A stretch of 64,000 nucleotides of DNA, taken from Tridacna crocea. Lineage: Eukaryota; Mollusca; Bivalvia; Cardiida; Cardiidae. Numbering within the stretch: position 1 is the stretch's first letter; the number at the start of each line of letters is the position of its first letter. Below are positions 10,772 to 22,300 of this stretch, piece after piece. The stretch spans positions 27,605,619 through 27,669,618 of the forward strand of contig OX031071.1 of the NCBI GenBank assembly GCA_943736015.1, written 5' to 3'. The notes beneath the pieces are model-generated. The model did no database searches, had not been told where the DNA came from, and saw only the letters and a list, made by a program, of their open reading frames with translations. Position numbers and translations under genes: made by a program.

Positions 10772-10984
10772 TTAACTCTTTACCAAACGACAAAATTTTA
10801 GCTGGATCAAATTGAAAGCATTTGCTGACAACAAAATAAACGTAACTCGAAAACTTAAATTTGTTTCAAGCAGGGTAGAAATTATAGTGGGAAAAGGGAA
10901 AAATGCTGGTTACCAGCATGTTCTCCTTTTCTCAAAATGATTTCAAAAGGCTTCTATTTCAAGGATCGCTTTGAAAAGGGTTAA
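10772..10984 (+). mobile_element. R1 MITE, copy 11
   Basis: TTAACTCTTTACCAAACGAC start and GAAAAGGGTTAA end. The hairpin has scattered mismatches. Confidence 0.85.
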
Positions 10985-11362
10985 AAGCTCTCTTCCCCTG
11001 AGTATTTCTGTAAAAATACAAGATTTTTTATCAATCAAACAAAAGTATGAAACGGTTTCATATCAGAGAGCCGTGTAGACTGCATTGCTGATTTCAAAAT
11101 TCAATAGATCTACACTGTATATTAATTTATGTTGACTATTCATTCCATTACAATACAATTCAGAGTTTCAAAGACTTGAAGAAAGATGAGGTCATTGGGG
11201 GTGGGTAGAGGGGGAAGAGGAAATACTCGAAACCCTCGTTTTCTTATTTTCCCACAATGTTTCCTGTCACCGTCAAATACAATTTGGTTTTATTAGGTGC
11301 ATATGTATTTTGTCTTGTAGAATCTTATTCACTCTGTGTCAGTCTAGAAAATGTCACTTGTC

Positions 11363-11579
11363 AATCCTTTACCAGACAATCCCTGGTTTTTACGACCCTG
11401 AGATAGAAGCCTCTCGAATTATTGTGCGAAAAGGAGAAAATGCTGGTAACCAACATTTCCCCACTATGTTTCTACTCATCTGGAAACAAATTTAACTTTT
11501 GAGTTACGCTTATTTTGTCGCCTACAAGTGCTTTCAATTTTGGATCAGTCTAAAAATTTTTCGTTATGTAAAGAGTTAA
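11363..11579 (-). mobile_element. R1 MITE, copy 12
   Basis: Inverted relative to copy 1; right end GTAAAGAGTTAA. Half of the second hairpin arm is deleted (AACCAACATTTCCCCAC). Confidence 0.75.
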
Positions 11580-12320
11580 TGAGTTTTATCATTCAAATAA
11601 CGATAAGGACGAAAAGAAAACAAGAGCGGGAATGCTGCATCTCCCCTGTGCTCTACAAATTCTAAACTGCCCATAAACCGCATAATATAAAACACGCGGC
11701 CTTTGCCACTACACACAAACATACTTGACCTATTTGTGTAATGTCATCTTCAGGTATTCTATGAATGCAGACGAAGGACACCGAATAGATCCGCATAAAG
11801 TACTTACCTGTCCATATTCGCAATGTTTCGATTCTATTTTTAGATACGATTTAAACGCTATCGAATTTGCTCAAAACCAAACGGAATTTTCGCTCTTTTA
11901 ATCAATCAAGAAACATAATTATTTATGCTATTAATTATGGATAACGCTAATGCACGTTTGTATATACAAAAGGTCACTTTAAAGATTCAGTCTGCTAGCT
12001 TCAGAACCCGGCGTCTCACCGAATTTACAATGTTAGCCTTGCGATATAGAAATGATCCGAGCTCTGCAAAAATGGGATTTATTGCAATTTTTTTGCATGT
12101 ACAAGGACCAGTCTATCTCAGCATTAACCCTTATCCTGCTAAATAGACAAAATAAAACTTTCAAGCCGTTAATAAAAACTCAAATAGATAATTCCTGTTT
12201 TGAAAGGTATTTCTGGAGGAAATATTTCTCCTTATCGGAAAGTGTAGAACGTTTTATAGATCTATATAATTTTATGTTTTACTCAAGTCTGCCGACGCAA
12301 AAAATCTAATGTAAATCGTA
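11580..12320. other. No gene recognised
   Basis: AT-rich. Contains the common motif ACAAGGACCAGTCTATCTCA near 12100 but no exon-like signal. Confidence 0.5.
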
Positions 12321-12425
12321 AAGTGCCGTGTCGGATCAGCCTGCTCAGTCCGCACACATGCTGATCCGAGACGACGCTTTACGCAAACGTCCCTTTGCTA
12401 TGTAATTACGTTCGTTGCAAGCCAT
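12320..12425. mobile_element. R3 hairpin, single-arm copy
   Basis: AAGTGCCGTGTCGGATCAGC and TGATCCGAGACGACGCTTTA flank a CAGTCCGC centre. Confidence 0.7.
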
Positions 12426-12554
12426 GTCATACTGATTGTGCGTCTCGTTTACAGGTGAACTTGAATTTCATTGATTGATTGTATGGTGTTTAACCCCGTT
12501 TTCAACAGCATTTCAGTTATATCGAGGCGGCCATTGCATCTACCCATACGTACT

Positions 12555-12725
12555 TTCCTGGTTTTAGATTTATAAATGATAATTCTAAGAGGGACAAAAA
12601 AGAAAAAGGATTTAAGTGGCTAAGTTAAAGTAGTACAATATTATTCTTTTTAATGACAGTAAATTTTTTGTAGAATAATATTATAGTGGAAATAGCTTTT
12701 TTCCATTACAGGTCCACTACCCTAA
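12555..12725 (+). mobile_element. R2 MITE, 3' part
   Basis: Right two thirds of R2: TTTATAAATGATAATTCTAA through TTACAGGTCCACTACCCTAA. The left end is missing or replaced by a SINE-like fragment (12470-12555). Confidence 0.7.
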
Positions 12726-12944
12726 GCATCGTCAAAGCAAAAGTTAGCAATGGGAGAGGAATTAATCCTGTAGTCATGTCCATAATTAACAATTGGGAAG
12801 AAATTATTGTCCGAGTCGAGGATCAAATTCAAAGACCCCCCTGTTCTCAAGTCCTGTGTGCTACCTACTGAGTTGCCAAGGATCGGCAGACTTGATTTTT
12901 TTTGTTCATTCTGGGTCTGTATTCCCCAAGCATTCTTAAGAACA

Positions 12945-13325
12945 TTCTTCGATCCCCCCCCCCCCTCAGGATCCGCCCATGTAATACATGTTTTACAAGA
13001 TTTTCTTTAGTTTCATGAAACTCTATTAGGTTTAGAGCAATGCTCTGTTTCTTAAGTTTTGTATTAAAGTATTATCCAATCACAGCTTAGCATTTCCTGG
13101 ACTAAAAAAACGACCTGAATGAACAATCATCTTATTCTTCAGAATTTTGTCAATGTGAAAGTAAGAGAACTTCTGATTGGCTAAACTAATTAGTTTAGCC
13201 AATCAGAAGTTCTGTCACTTTCACATTGACAAAATCTTGATGAATAAGATGATTGTTCATTCAGGTCGTTTTTTAGTCCAGGCGTTTTTTTAGTGGGCGG
13301 ATCCTGGGGGGGGGGGGGGACCGAG
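12945..13325. mobile_element. Nested foldback structure
   Basis: A near-perfect palindrome of about 187 bp (13096-13282) has arms starting CCTGGACTAAAAAAACGACC and a centre at CTAAACTAATTAGTTTAG. It is flanked by inverted TGGGCGGATCCTG with C or G runs at about 12950-12980 and 13290-13320. Confidence 0.8.
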
Positions 13326-13666
13326 GGTCCGGACCCCCCCAACCCCTTGAAATTTGGCAGAAATGTGGTTATCGGATTCGTGAATGGAACTGGTTTGATA
13401 TTGCACAGCATTTATGTAAAATACAGTCATACGAGTAAATTTAAAAAATAAAGGTTCTAAATGTGGAGACTTCCTCATCGTTAGAACTGGAAATGTGGGC
13501 TTTTGTTGTAACTGGCTTACATCCACTGAAATCCGGAAATCAAAGAATCATATAATAAGACGAGTGCGTTTTCCATGGACCCCCCCCCTTCCATGGACCC
13601 CCCCCCCCAGAAAGATATCTGGATCCGCGCATTAGTGGTGTACACTCAATTAGATTTGTCTCAGAT

Positions 13667-13893
13667 TTAACCCATTACCACACACTTCCTATTTTGACGA
13701 CCCTGAGAAAGAAGCCTTTAGAAAACATTGTGGGAAAAGGAGAAAATGCTGGTTACCAGCATTTTCTTCTTTTCCCACCATGTTTTCTACCCTTCACAAA
13801 ACAATTCAAAATTCCCAGTCACTTTCATCTTGTGGCCTGCAAATGCTTTCAATATGGACAAGCCAAAAATTCTGTCATTTGGTAATGAGTTAA
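13667..13893 (-). mobile_element. R1 MITE, copy 13
   Basis: TTAA at both ends, termini TTAACCCATTACCACAC and GGTAATGAGTTAA. Long hairpin at 13725-13787. Confidence 0.85.
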
Positions 13894-13953
13894 ACATCTT
13901 TGAGATTAATCATATACTACAAGTGTACAGAGCTTAAAATGGTTTAGTTTCAT

Positions 13954-14153
13954 TTAACTCTTTACGAAACGACAAAATTATAGACTTGTCAAAAGTTGAA
14001 AGCTCTTGCAGATGACAAAAAAAAAATGTGGCTCAAAAATTGAAACTTGACTATGGAAGAATAGAAAACATTGCGGGAAATGGAGAAAATGCTGGTAACC
14101 AGCCTCTTCCTCTGCGTCGTAAAAATCAGGGATTGTTTGGTAAAGGTCTAAAA
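13954..14153 (+). mobile_element. R1 MITE, copy 14, hairpin half deleted
   Basis: Left end intact (TTAACTCTTTACGAAACGAC). The second hairpin arm has been lost after GGTAACCAGC, leaving a non-palindromic derivative. Confidence 0.8.
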
Positions 14154-14499
14154 GCATAAAAGACGTAATGGCCATTTACAGTTAAAAGAGAAATATGTCG
14201 AACACATGTAGATATTTAGAAATACGAGTAATAGCGTATATTACACGATTTCTAAGTGCTCAAAGAAAAATGGTGTATAAAGACTTTGGAAAATTCTTGA
14301 GAATAAGACTTAAGACGTCCATGAGACTGACTGGTTAAGACGAACCCTGGGCTGACATCTTCGCACCTGGAATGGTTCGTCCAAGCTTTCCAATGCAAAA
14401 GCAATACTTATCATGCTTAATGTCATGATTACTTCACTCTGTTCTGTAAAACATATTTTGACACTAGATGCTATAAATGAACTTTCTGCCGATTTTGAT

Positions 14500-14990
14500 G
14501 TCTACCAAAGTCTTATCGGCCAATGAAAACGCAGCATTAGGCGTCATGTCAAAAAAGTCTGACAAATTTCTAGTTAGCTTGACAACCGAAGTACCGCGTT
14601 ACTAAGGGGTGGGGGGGGGGGGGGTGCCAAACCCGCGTTCACAGAAAGGTCAACTGAACTTTCTGTAAACGTGAGTTTGACACGCCCCACTTAGTAACGA
14701 AGTATATCGGTTGTCAAGGCTGACAAGCTAACCAGAAAACGGCGTCGAAAACAGAGAAAGAGCGTTTATTTCAGTTTTATTCTATTTAATATTTCACTCT
14801 CAGTTAATTACAACATTTATTCTTTTTGATTTTAATTGATTGATAACACAATAGCTGTTTTGATAATTAAATAGACATGATCAAATTATCGCATGTCTAT
14901 AACAAATTGTGTCTGACTTTTTTGTTTACATGACGCCCAATGCTGCTTTTTCATTGGCCGATAAGACTTTGGAAGACCTGTCAATCAAAA
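14500..14990. mobile_element. Large inverted-repeat element with G-run
   Basis: The outer arms GTCTTATCGGCCAATGAAAA (14509) and complement (14950-14972) enclose a second pair of arms at 14590-14720 (GACAACCGAAGTAC with its complement, and CAGAAAGGTCAACTGAACTT) plus a run of about 14 G. Confidence 0.65.
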
Positions 14991-15004
14991 TCGACAGAAA
15001 GGTC

Positions 15005-15178
15005 AATTCTGGCCCATCAGGTCATCTGGTAAATGTAGATTGGCATTTGTCAAGTTTCTTTTACTGATGCTGAGAAGGCAAATATAGGAACTGGTAAATG
15101 TGGAATGCTATTTGTGAAGTTTCATTTGCTATTGCTGGGAAGTCAGATATGAGGACTGGTAAATGTAGATTGCTATTT
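15005..15178 (+). repeat. 65-bp tandem repeat (R6), left remnant
   Basis: About three degenerate units containing CTGGTAAATGTAGATTG and TTGCTGGGA. The last unit is interrupted by the element starting at 15179. Confidence 0.8.
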
Positions 15179-18042
15179 CACTGTATGGAAACTCTGTACG
15201 GGATATTTCTTCGGTGAATTCAAGATGGCGGACACGTGTTATTGACAAAGTAAGTGTCGTTAAATTTTGGTCCAAACTTGTTTCAAATTGTATCCCCTAC
15301 AATGAGTAAGGTACCAATCTAAAGAGCTTTGATTAAAAAATCAAGCGATAGTAGCTGATGAGAAAACGGGAGTGCCTCTTGTCTGTAATCCCGCGCTGAA
15401 CATGATGTTTTGATGAAGTTGAAAAACTAAGCGAGAGACCGGAAGAAAACTGGCTTTATTTCATCGAATAGAAAGCTAATGATAAAAGAATGTACCTCGA
15501 TCGGTGGGGAAATGTCATATTTTCTTACAACTGTACCAAAATACTTTACTTATTTTTACTGATTTAGCTGTTATAAAGTGTTGAAATTTTGCATGGTGTA
15601 CTCTTCGGTGCAAACCGATACTAAACCACTATACGGTTGGGTGATCGGAATTTCTGTACGCTTCGGTAACAAATATATAGTAAAAAATCTGTACGCTTCG
15701 GTGAAAATGATTAAAGGAGAAAAATGCTACAACAGTCTACTTGTTACATGTATTTCCCGCACAGCCGCCGGAGAATTCCTTATACAAGTACATGAAACCT
15801 ATTTGTGTCATTTACTCTAAATCTTGTTTATTATGTTAAAACTGTATAATGCCTAAAAAAATGAGTCACGCCAGGGTTTCCTGGCTTTGTAAGGATTTGA
15901 TAGAGAATTATTTGTTATTCCTATTTTCTATAGGAAAAGTACGAGTCATTTTACAATAGTGTTTAAAATTAGTGTGAATAAAAAAAACCCAAACTTATCC
16001 CCAGATAAAACTACAATGTATCAACGTATTCAGATGACCTCAATCAAGACATTTTATTCGGGTATACTAAATACCGGAGTGTAACAAAATAAAGATATGT
16101 TATTAACAGAATGTAACAAACAATTTTTAAGTTCCATGTATATGATTCTATGGTAGAACACTGAAAATAGAAGAAGAAAAAAATCACCAAAGTAGTTCCT
16201 CATCCGTGTAACTGAAACATAAAAGTGGGAGTTTATAAAAGCTTTAAAATGAAAGCTACGGAATAAAGACAATGTCCCTTGGAAATGCTTACAAAATAAA
16301 CCAGATATAAAGGGGACGTAACTCAGAAAATGATGTAATGAAGACAGAGTTGCCTGAGTGTGTTGTATATCATCCAGAGTTTCTAGTCAAAGGATTTGAT
16401 ACTTTGAAAATTAAGGTCGAAATTAATGTTTTTTTTCCCTAAATGAATAGAGAGCCATGGTTCTTCTAGGCTGAATTTCTCATTTCTATCAATGTATGAG
16501 AATTGATGGTTTCAATTAATGAAAAAAACGCATAATTTATGCTAAAGCAAAACTCTTAAATGTGAATTTAACAACAGGCATACGATTATCTTGTTTAAAA
16601 GGTCTCTTAAGGGATAAAGAATAACAAATGATCACTAGGTGATATCAATGTAAATTAAAAATGAGCTATAGCTACGAGGCAGTGCACACAGGAGTTTTGT
16701 ATTGAATTTTTCACTGCCGGTGTAACGTTGTAAAGTGACCCCATAGAATAATGACCCCCCGGTCATTATTTTATATAGAATATGGACCGGGGGGTCCATA
16801 TTCTTTATAAAATAATGACCGGGGGGTCCATATTCTTTATAAAATAATGACTGGGGGGTCCATATTCTATATAAGATAATGACCGGGGGGTCATTATTCT
16901 ATGGGGGTCACTTTACAACGTTACACCGGCTCTTAGTGTTTAAAAAGTCAAGCCAAAGCTCAGAGATGTGTCATTGGCTTTATATGACTTTCCAACTGGT
17001 TCTGGTCCGATCAACACAAAGTTTGCTCTAAAAGTACTACATGTGTTCATCAGCACTGAGCTTGGGCTCTAACAATGCGTCGCCAACAGACATACAAACA
17101 TAACCAGTGTCCTTTGTGGAATTTTAACCAACACAATCCACAAAAAGTTACTAAAAATCTACCTACTGCGCCACGGAGGACCCCTGATCAATAAATGATG
17201 ATAGAGGATGTACGGTTCTATATTTCGCTTTTCACATAATGCGTCTTTGAAGTTTATACTATGGATGGCTTCTACATTTTTGGTGTCAGACCAAGACAAA
17301 AACCTTAAGGTTATTATTTCTATTTTAAGGCCCATATATATATGTATACAAGATGCTTCTGTTCATGTTGCTCAGCACCTCTCAATAACGAGCCATTCTA
17401 GTGTACGAAGTTGAGGATTTATACCTCATGTTTCTTTAAATTCAACATAAAAAAAATCAAATAAATGACCCATATAGGTTGTTCGTACATTTCTTTTCTT
17501 CTTCCCTTTATTGTTTTCACTGAAGGGTACAGATGTTTGACTTCATATTTGTTACCGAAGCATACAAAAATTCCGATCACCCAACCGTATAGTAGTTTAG
17601 TTTCGGTTTGCACCGAAGAGTACACCATGCAAAATTTCAACACTTTATAATAGCTAAATCAGTAAAAATAAGCAAAGTATTTTGGTACAGTTGTAAGAAA
17701 ATATGACTTTTCCTCACCGATCGAGGCACATGTTTTTATCATTAGCTTTCTATTCGATGAAATAAAGCCAGTTTTCTTCCGGTCTCTCGCTTAGTTTTTC
17801 AACTTCATCAAAACATCATGTTCAGCGTGGGATTAAGGACAAAAGGCACTCCCGTTTTCTCATAAGCTACTATCGCTTGATTTTTCAATCAAAGCTCTTT
17901 AGATTGGTACGTTACTCGTTATGAGGGATGCAATTTGAAACAAGTTTTGACCAAAATTTAACGACACTTACTTTGTCAATAACACGTGTCCGCCATCTTG
18001 AATTCACCGAAGAAATTTCCCGTACAGAGTTTCCATACAGTG
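15179..18042. mobile_element. 2.86-kb DNA transposon with ~560-bp terminal inverted repeats
   Basis: Starts CACTGTATGGAAACTCTGTA and ends with its exact complement at 18042. TATTT lies immediately outside on both sides (15174-15178, 18043-18047), a 5-bp target duplication within a 65-bp repeat unit. The arms remain roughly 90% alike for about 560 bp. The interior (about 15745-17470) shows no transposase, so it is non-autonomous. CACTG ends with 5-bp duplications are compatible with Transib-like elements; CACTA or Chapaev-like origin is the alternative (usually 2-4 bp duplications). The arms hold repeats of the type GTACGCTTCGGTAA near 15599, 15656 and 15691, possible transposase-binding sites. 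Confidence 0.85.
16716..16930. mobile_element. 215-bp palindromic insert inside the 2.86-kb element
   Basis: Ends GCCGGTGTAACGTTGTAAAG and complement. The interior is built from about 43-bp repeats of CCATATTCTTTATAAAATAA and GGACCGGGGGGTCC-type motifs, giving several alternative hairpins. Confidence 0.85.
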
Positions 18043-18047
18043 TATTT

Positions 18048-18165
18048 GTGAAGTATTATTTACTATTGTTGGGAGGGCAAATATAAGGACTGGTAAATGT
18101 AGATTGCCATTTGTGAAGTTTTATTTACTAATGCTGGGAGGGCAAACATAAGGACTGGTAAGTGT
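18048..18165 (+). repeat. 65-bp tandem repeat (R6), right remnant
   Basis: Two units continue the array broken at 15178 (AGGACTGGTAAATGTAG, TTTATTTACTAATGCTGGGA). Confidence 0.8.
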
Positions 18166-18169
18166 GTGT

Positions 18170-18743
18170 ATAGGCTGACTGTATTAGATACAAAAATCTT
18201 TGAGATTAATTTAGTGCGACATATCTTATTGTGTGTACCAGCCTATATAGAAATGATCAGTTGCAACTAACATAATAGGTTTGAATTTTTTTTTTACTAC
18301 AAAGAGAAACTCTAAAAAATTTACATGTAGAAATCAAAGTTTGGTTTGACGCATATTATCCGACAACCGTGTCTGGAGTTTTTGTCGGGTGTGAATTGCC
18401 AGCATCCACAGCTGGCTTGACCAGTCCGTCAATTCTGAAAGGGAGAGAAAATATAGAGGTGATACAATAGGTAAATCTCTAGTAATACGAGATCGATTGA
18501 TGGGTTGTCTGAAAATATCTATCACCTCAACAGGTTGCTCATTTGGGACACGCCCCAGAAGACCAGATTTAAACTACTTTGGAAAGTGCGGGACGAAACC
18601 CACCCTAATATACACCTGGGCACCGTTTTACTGAGGTTGTTACGAACAAAATTTGCGAAAGTTTTATCCGACTATAGTATAGTAGCAGTAATCTACAACG
18701 AAATAAATGATGCCTATCATGATTATTATAGAACGCTATCGCG
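18170..18743. other. No gene recognised
   Basis: Unique-looking, AT-rich. Two overlapping frames (18334-18525 minus, 18505-18756 plus) lack domains. Confidence 0.45.
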
Positions 18744-18998
18744 ATATGGCTTGTAACACACGAAAAGGGATATTCGGACATTTGCGCAACGTGTCGTCTC
18801 GGATCTGCGTGCGCAGGCTGATTCAAGACGACACTTTGCGACTTCATTAGATTTTGTGTAACAGTAGACTTGCAAAAAATAGAAAAAAATCATTAAAACG
18901 AAGTGTCGTTTCGTATTAGCCTGCGCGGACTCTGTGATCCGAAACGACATTTTACGCCAATGTCCGAATGTCCTTTTTTGCATGTTGCAATCCATATA
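18744..18998 (-). mobile_element. R3 element, full length with two hairpins
   Basis: Terminal repeats ATATGGCTTGTAACACACGA and TGTTGCAATCCATAT. Two GC-rich hairpins (about 18793-18835 and 18905-18952) are separated by ATTAGATTTTGTG, the usual R3 spacer. Confidence 0.8.
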
Positions 18999-19107
18999 TA
19001 AAAGCTTCCCGGAAATTGCTATTTTCTTTAACATGCAAAATAGGGCAGATCCTTTTATCGAAGACGAAGGGAAGTATAACCACAACCACATCAATACATG
19101 ATTAAAC

Positions 19108-19122
19108 TGGTTTTATTCTTAC
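19108..19122 (-). terminator. Polyadenylation signal of the C-type lectin gene
   Basis: On the minus strand AATAAA follows the lectin stop codon within about 8 bases (complement of tttatt near 19111-19117). This supports the exon at 19123-19337 as terminal. Confidence 0.6.
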
Positions 19123-19337
19123 TTACTCTGCCTCACACATAAATCTTCTTTGATGGTTGCATTTATCTGCAAACCACGTGTTCCTGAATTTCATGACGCA
19201 ATATATCGCATCCGGTGACGAAAGCAATGGTTCCCCCGAAGCCCATGACGTGTAGATGGCTGGTGTCCGAGAATTCTGCCACTGAAGTTTACCCTGTAGA
19301 TTGGTACCAGCTGTCCACGTTCTCTCCAGTTTAGTAT
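19123..19337 (-). CDS. Lectin exon 4 (C-terminal half of CTLD, stop)
   Basis: The acceptor ATGTAG ends at 19338. Encodes residues 92-162 and the TAA at 19125-19123. The stop overlaps a strong donor-like GTAAGTAA, so a longer alternative isoform is conceivable, but the nearby AATAAA favours termination. Confidence 0.88.
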
Positions 19338-22300
19338 CTACATTTGAAAATACAAATCTACGTCAGTTCGGTATACCTTCATCTTTGCAAGCCAAGGGTT
19401 ACGATCCACTACGCTACTCCACCCTTGACGGATTGAGCTTGATTTCGACAATCATCAGATACGCATTTTCATTCGTTGCAGCCAGCTCTAACTGCATCAA
19501 ATGAAATCGCTCATAGCATTTCATCTTTGATAAAAATAGAACTGGGTCGCGATAAAAATAGAAGGTAAACATGAATATCTCCGTGGGTGTGTGCAGGATC
19601 TGTAATGAATTTTTACCGAAGAAAACATAGACGAGCAATATTTACGTAAGTTCAATGTGACAAATCAATTATCAGATGTTTTAGGCTATATCCAATCACC
19701 TGACCATGGAATGTCGAAGTACACTTATGGTTATTGCTTCATGTTGAATTATTGTATTCGTAAGCGGTTTGTAAAACGACATTCCATTGGCTATATTATG
19801 TAAAGGGAGATAATAAGCAGCATCCAATAGGAGGCGCGTCGCGGGAATCTCGAAATCGGACTCAATCCGCCAAGGTAAGATCCCCGTGGTGATCGTAACC
19901 TTGGCTGGCGAAGATGGTATACGTTCAGTCCCAGGTATTTATAAAAATAAAACAACATACATTTTGTATATCTGTAAAAAGATATAAGGCACCGAAAAAC
20001 AGGCACAGTTATGCCGACATTACAAATATTTGCCAGTAATGAGAGCATCATAGAAGACACTGGAATAGTTTCTTCATATAGTTATAACAGTCAGTTTCCT
20101 GAAACGGTCGATTAGCACAGAAGTCGCTTAACCCTTTCCCAAACAATTCAAGGTTTTTTATTTGTGGAGTTTTATAAACTATTGCTGGGAGGGCAATATA
20201 CATGTAAGTATAGGTAAATGAAGATTGCCATTTATGACCTTGTATTTATCTATTGCTGGGAGGGTGAATATAAGGACTAGTAAATGTAGATTGCCATTTG
20301 TGACCTTGTATTTACCTATTGCTTGGAGAGTGAATATAAGGACTGGTAAATGTAGATTGCCATTTGTGACCTTGTATTTACCTATTGCTGGGAGGGTGAA
20401 TATAAGGACTTGTAAATGTAGATTGCCATTTGTGACCTTGTATTTACTATTGCTGGGAGGGTGAATATAAGGACTGGTAAATGTAGATTGCCATTTGTGA
20501 CCTTGTATTTACCTATTGCTTGGAAGGTGAATATTAGGACTAGTAATTGAAGATTGCCATTTGTGACCTTGTATTTACTATTGCTGGGAGGGTGAATATA
20601 AGGACTGGTAAATGTAGATTACCATGTTGAGAGGCCAAATATAAGGACTGGTAAATGCAGATAGCCATTTGTGAAGTATTATTTACTATTGCTAGGAGGG
20701 CAAACATAAGTACAGGTAAATGAAGATTGCCATTTGTGACCTTGTATTTACTGTAGCTAGGAGGGCAAATATAAGTACAGGTAAATGTATATTGCCATTT
20801 GTAAAGTTTTATTAACTATTGCTGGGAGGGCAAACATAAGTACAGGTAAATGTATATTGCCATTTGTGAAGTTTTATTAACTATTGCTGGGAGGGCAAAT
20901 ATAAGGACTGGTAAATGTATATTGCCATTTGTGAAGTTTTATTAACTATTGCTGGGAGGGCAAACATAAGGACTGGTAAATGTATATTGCCATTTGTGAA
21001 GTTTTATTAACTATTGCTGGGAGGGCAAACATAAGTACTGGTAAATGTATATTGCCATTTGTGAAGTTTTATTTACTATTGCTGGGAGGGCAAACATAAG
21101 GACTGGTAAATGTAGATTGCCATTTGTGAAGTTTTATTTACTAATGCTGGGAGGGCAAACATAAGGACTGGTAAATGTATATTGCCATTTTCAAAGTTTT
21201 ATTTACTATTGCTGGGAGGGCAAATATAAGTACAGGTAAACGTATATTGCCATTGGTAAAGTTTTATTATCTGTTGCTGGGAGTGCAAATATAAATGTAG
21301 ATTGCCATTTGTTAAGTTGTACAGTTGAAATAGGGTTTTAGCTACGGTTTTGGGTACACATTGCTTTTAAGGTTTCTTGCATCAAGTTAGCAATATTGGC
21401 GAGGAAGTGGTGTCTTAAAATACGTTTAACTCTTTACCACACAATCATGACTTTTAACGACCCTGCAATAGAAACCTTCTGAAAACATTGTGGGAAAAGG
21501 AGAAAATGCTGGTAACCAGCATTTTCCCCTTTTTCCACAATGTTTTCTTCCCTTCCTGGAACAAATTTCAAATTTCCAGTCACTGTTATCTTGTCGTCAG
21601 CAAATGCTTTCAGTTTGGACCGGTCTAAAAATTTTGTCGTTTGGTAAAGAGTTAAAGGTGGCCCTTCAGATTTTGGGACGAAAATTGTACAAAAATGCAA
21701 AAAAATCATCCTTATACTCCTAAAGCCTTTTAATTTTCATTCATAAAACCCCAGTAGTCGAACACCTTCCTACAACACGAGAAATTAGAGATTTACTACA
21801 GCCCAGGTCGAAACCGACGGGGAACACGTTCTATTTTTAGATTATCAATTCGCTCATTTACATACAGGAATACACAGATAAAGTTTCAAACATAGCGTCT
21901 GAAGAAGACATTTTGGAAAATAATTATTACATGTTTGCTATGTAATGGAATTTAAGCATTATGAGTCACGTGCCTGTCACTAGGCATTCCCGAAATGCTT
22001 TATTGATTTTTGGCGCGAAATCTAAAAATACCTTAAGAGGCTACGTAGCCTTTTAAGGGAATACCATCAAAAAATTTTTTTTTTTGTAATTTTATGAATC
22101 TTAATTATTGATGATTTGTATTATATTTTCATATGAATTTCAATGATATATTTATTTTTTAATTTGGTGAGATGTGAAAATTCTAAATACCTACCTTTAA
22201 GTGAGAACGACCACTTTAATATATATAATCGCCGGTTTTAAGATATGGAGAAGAGCCTGGATGATCGCTCCAATTTGGGAAATGATGTCGGGGATGGGAG

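Noticed and set aside
15578..15820. 80-codon frame (and its mirror at 17419-17643) as a transposase fragment
   Set aside because: Both lie in the inverted arms of the 2.86-kb element, show no catalytic motif, and are explained by the arm sequence.
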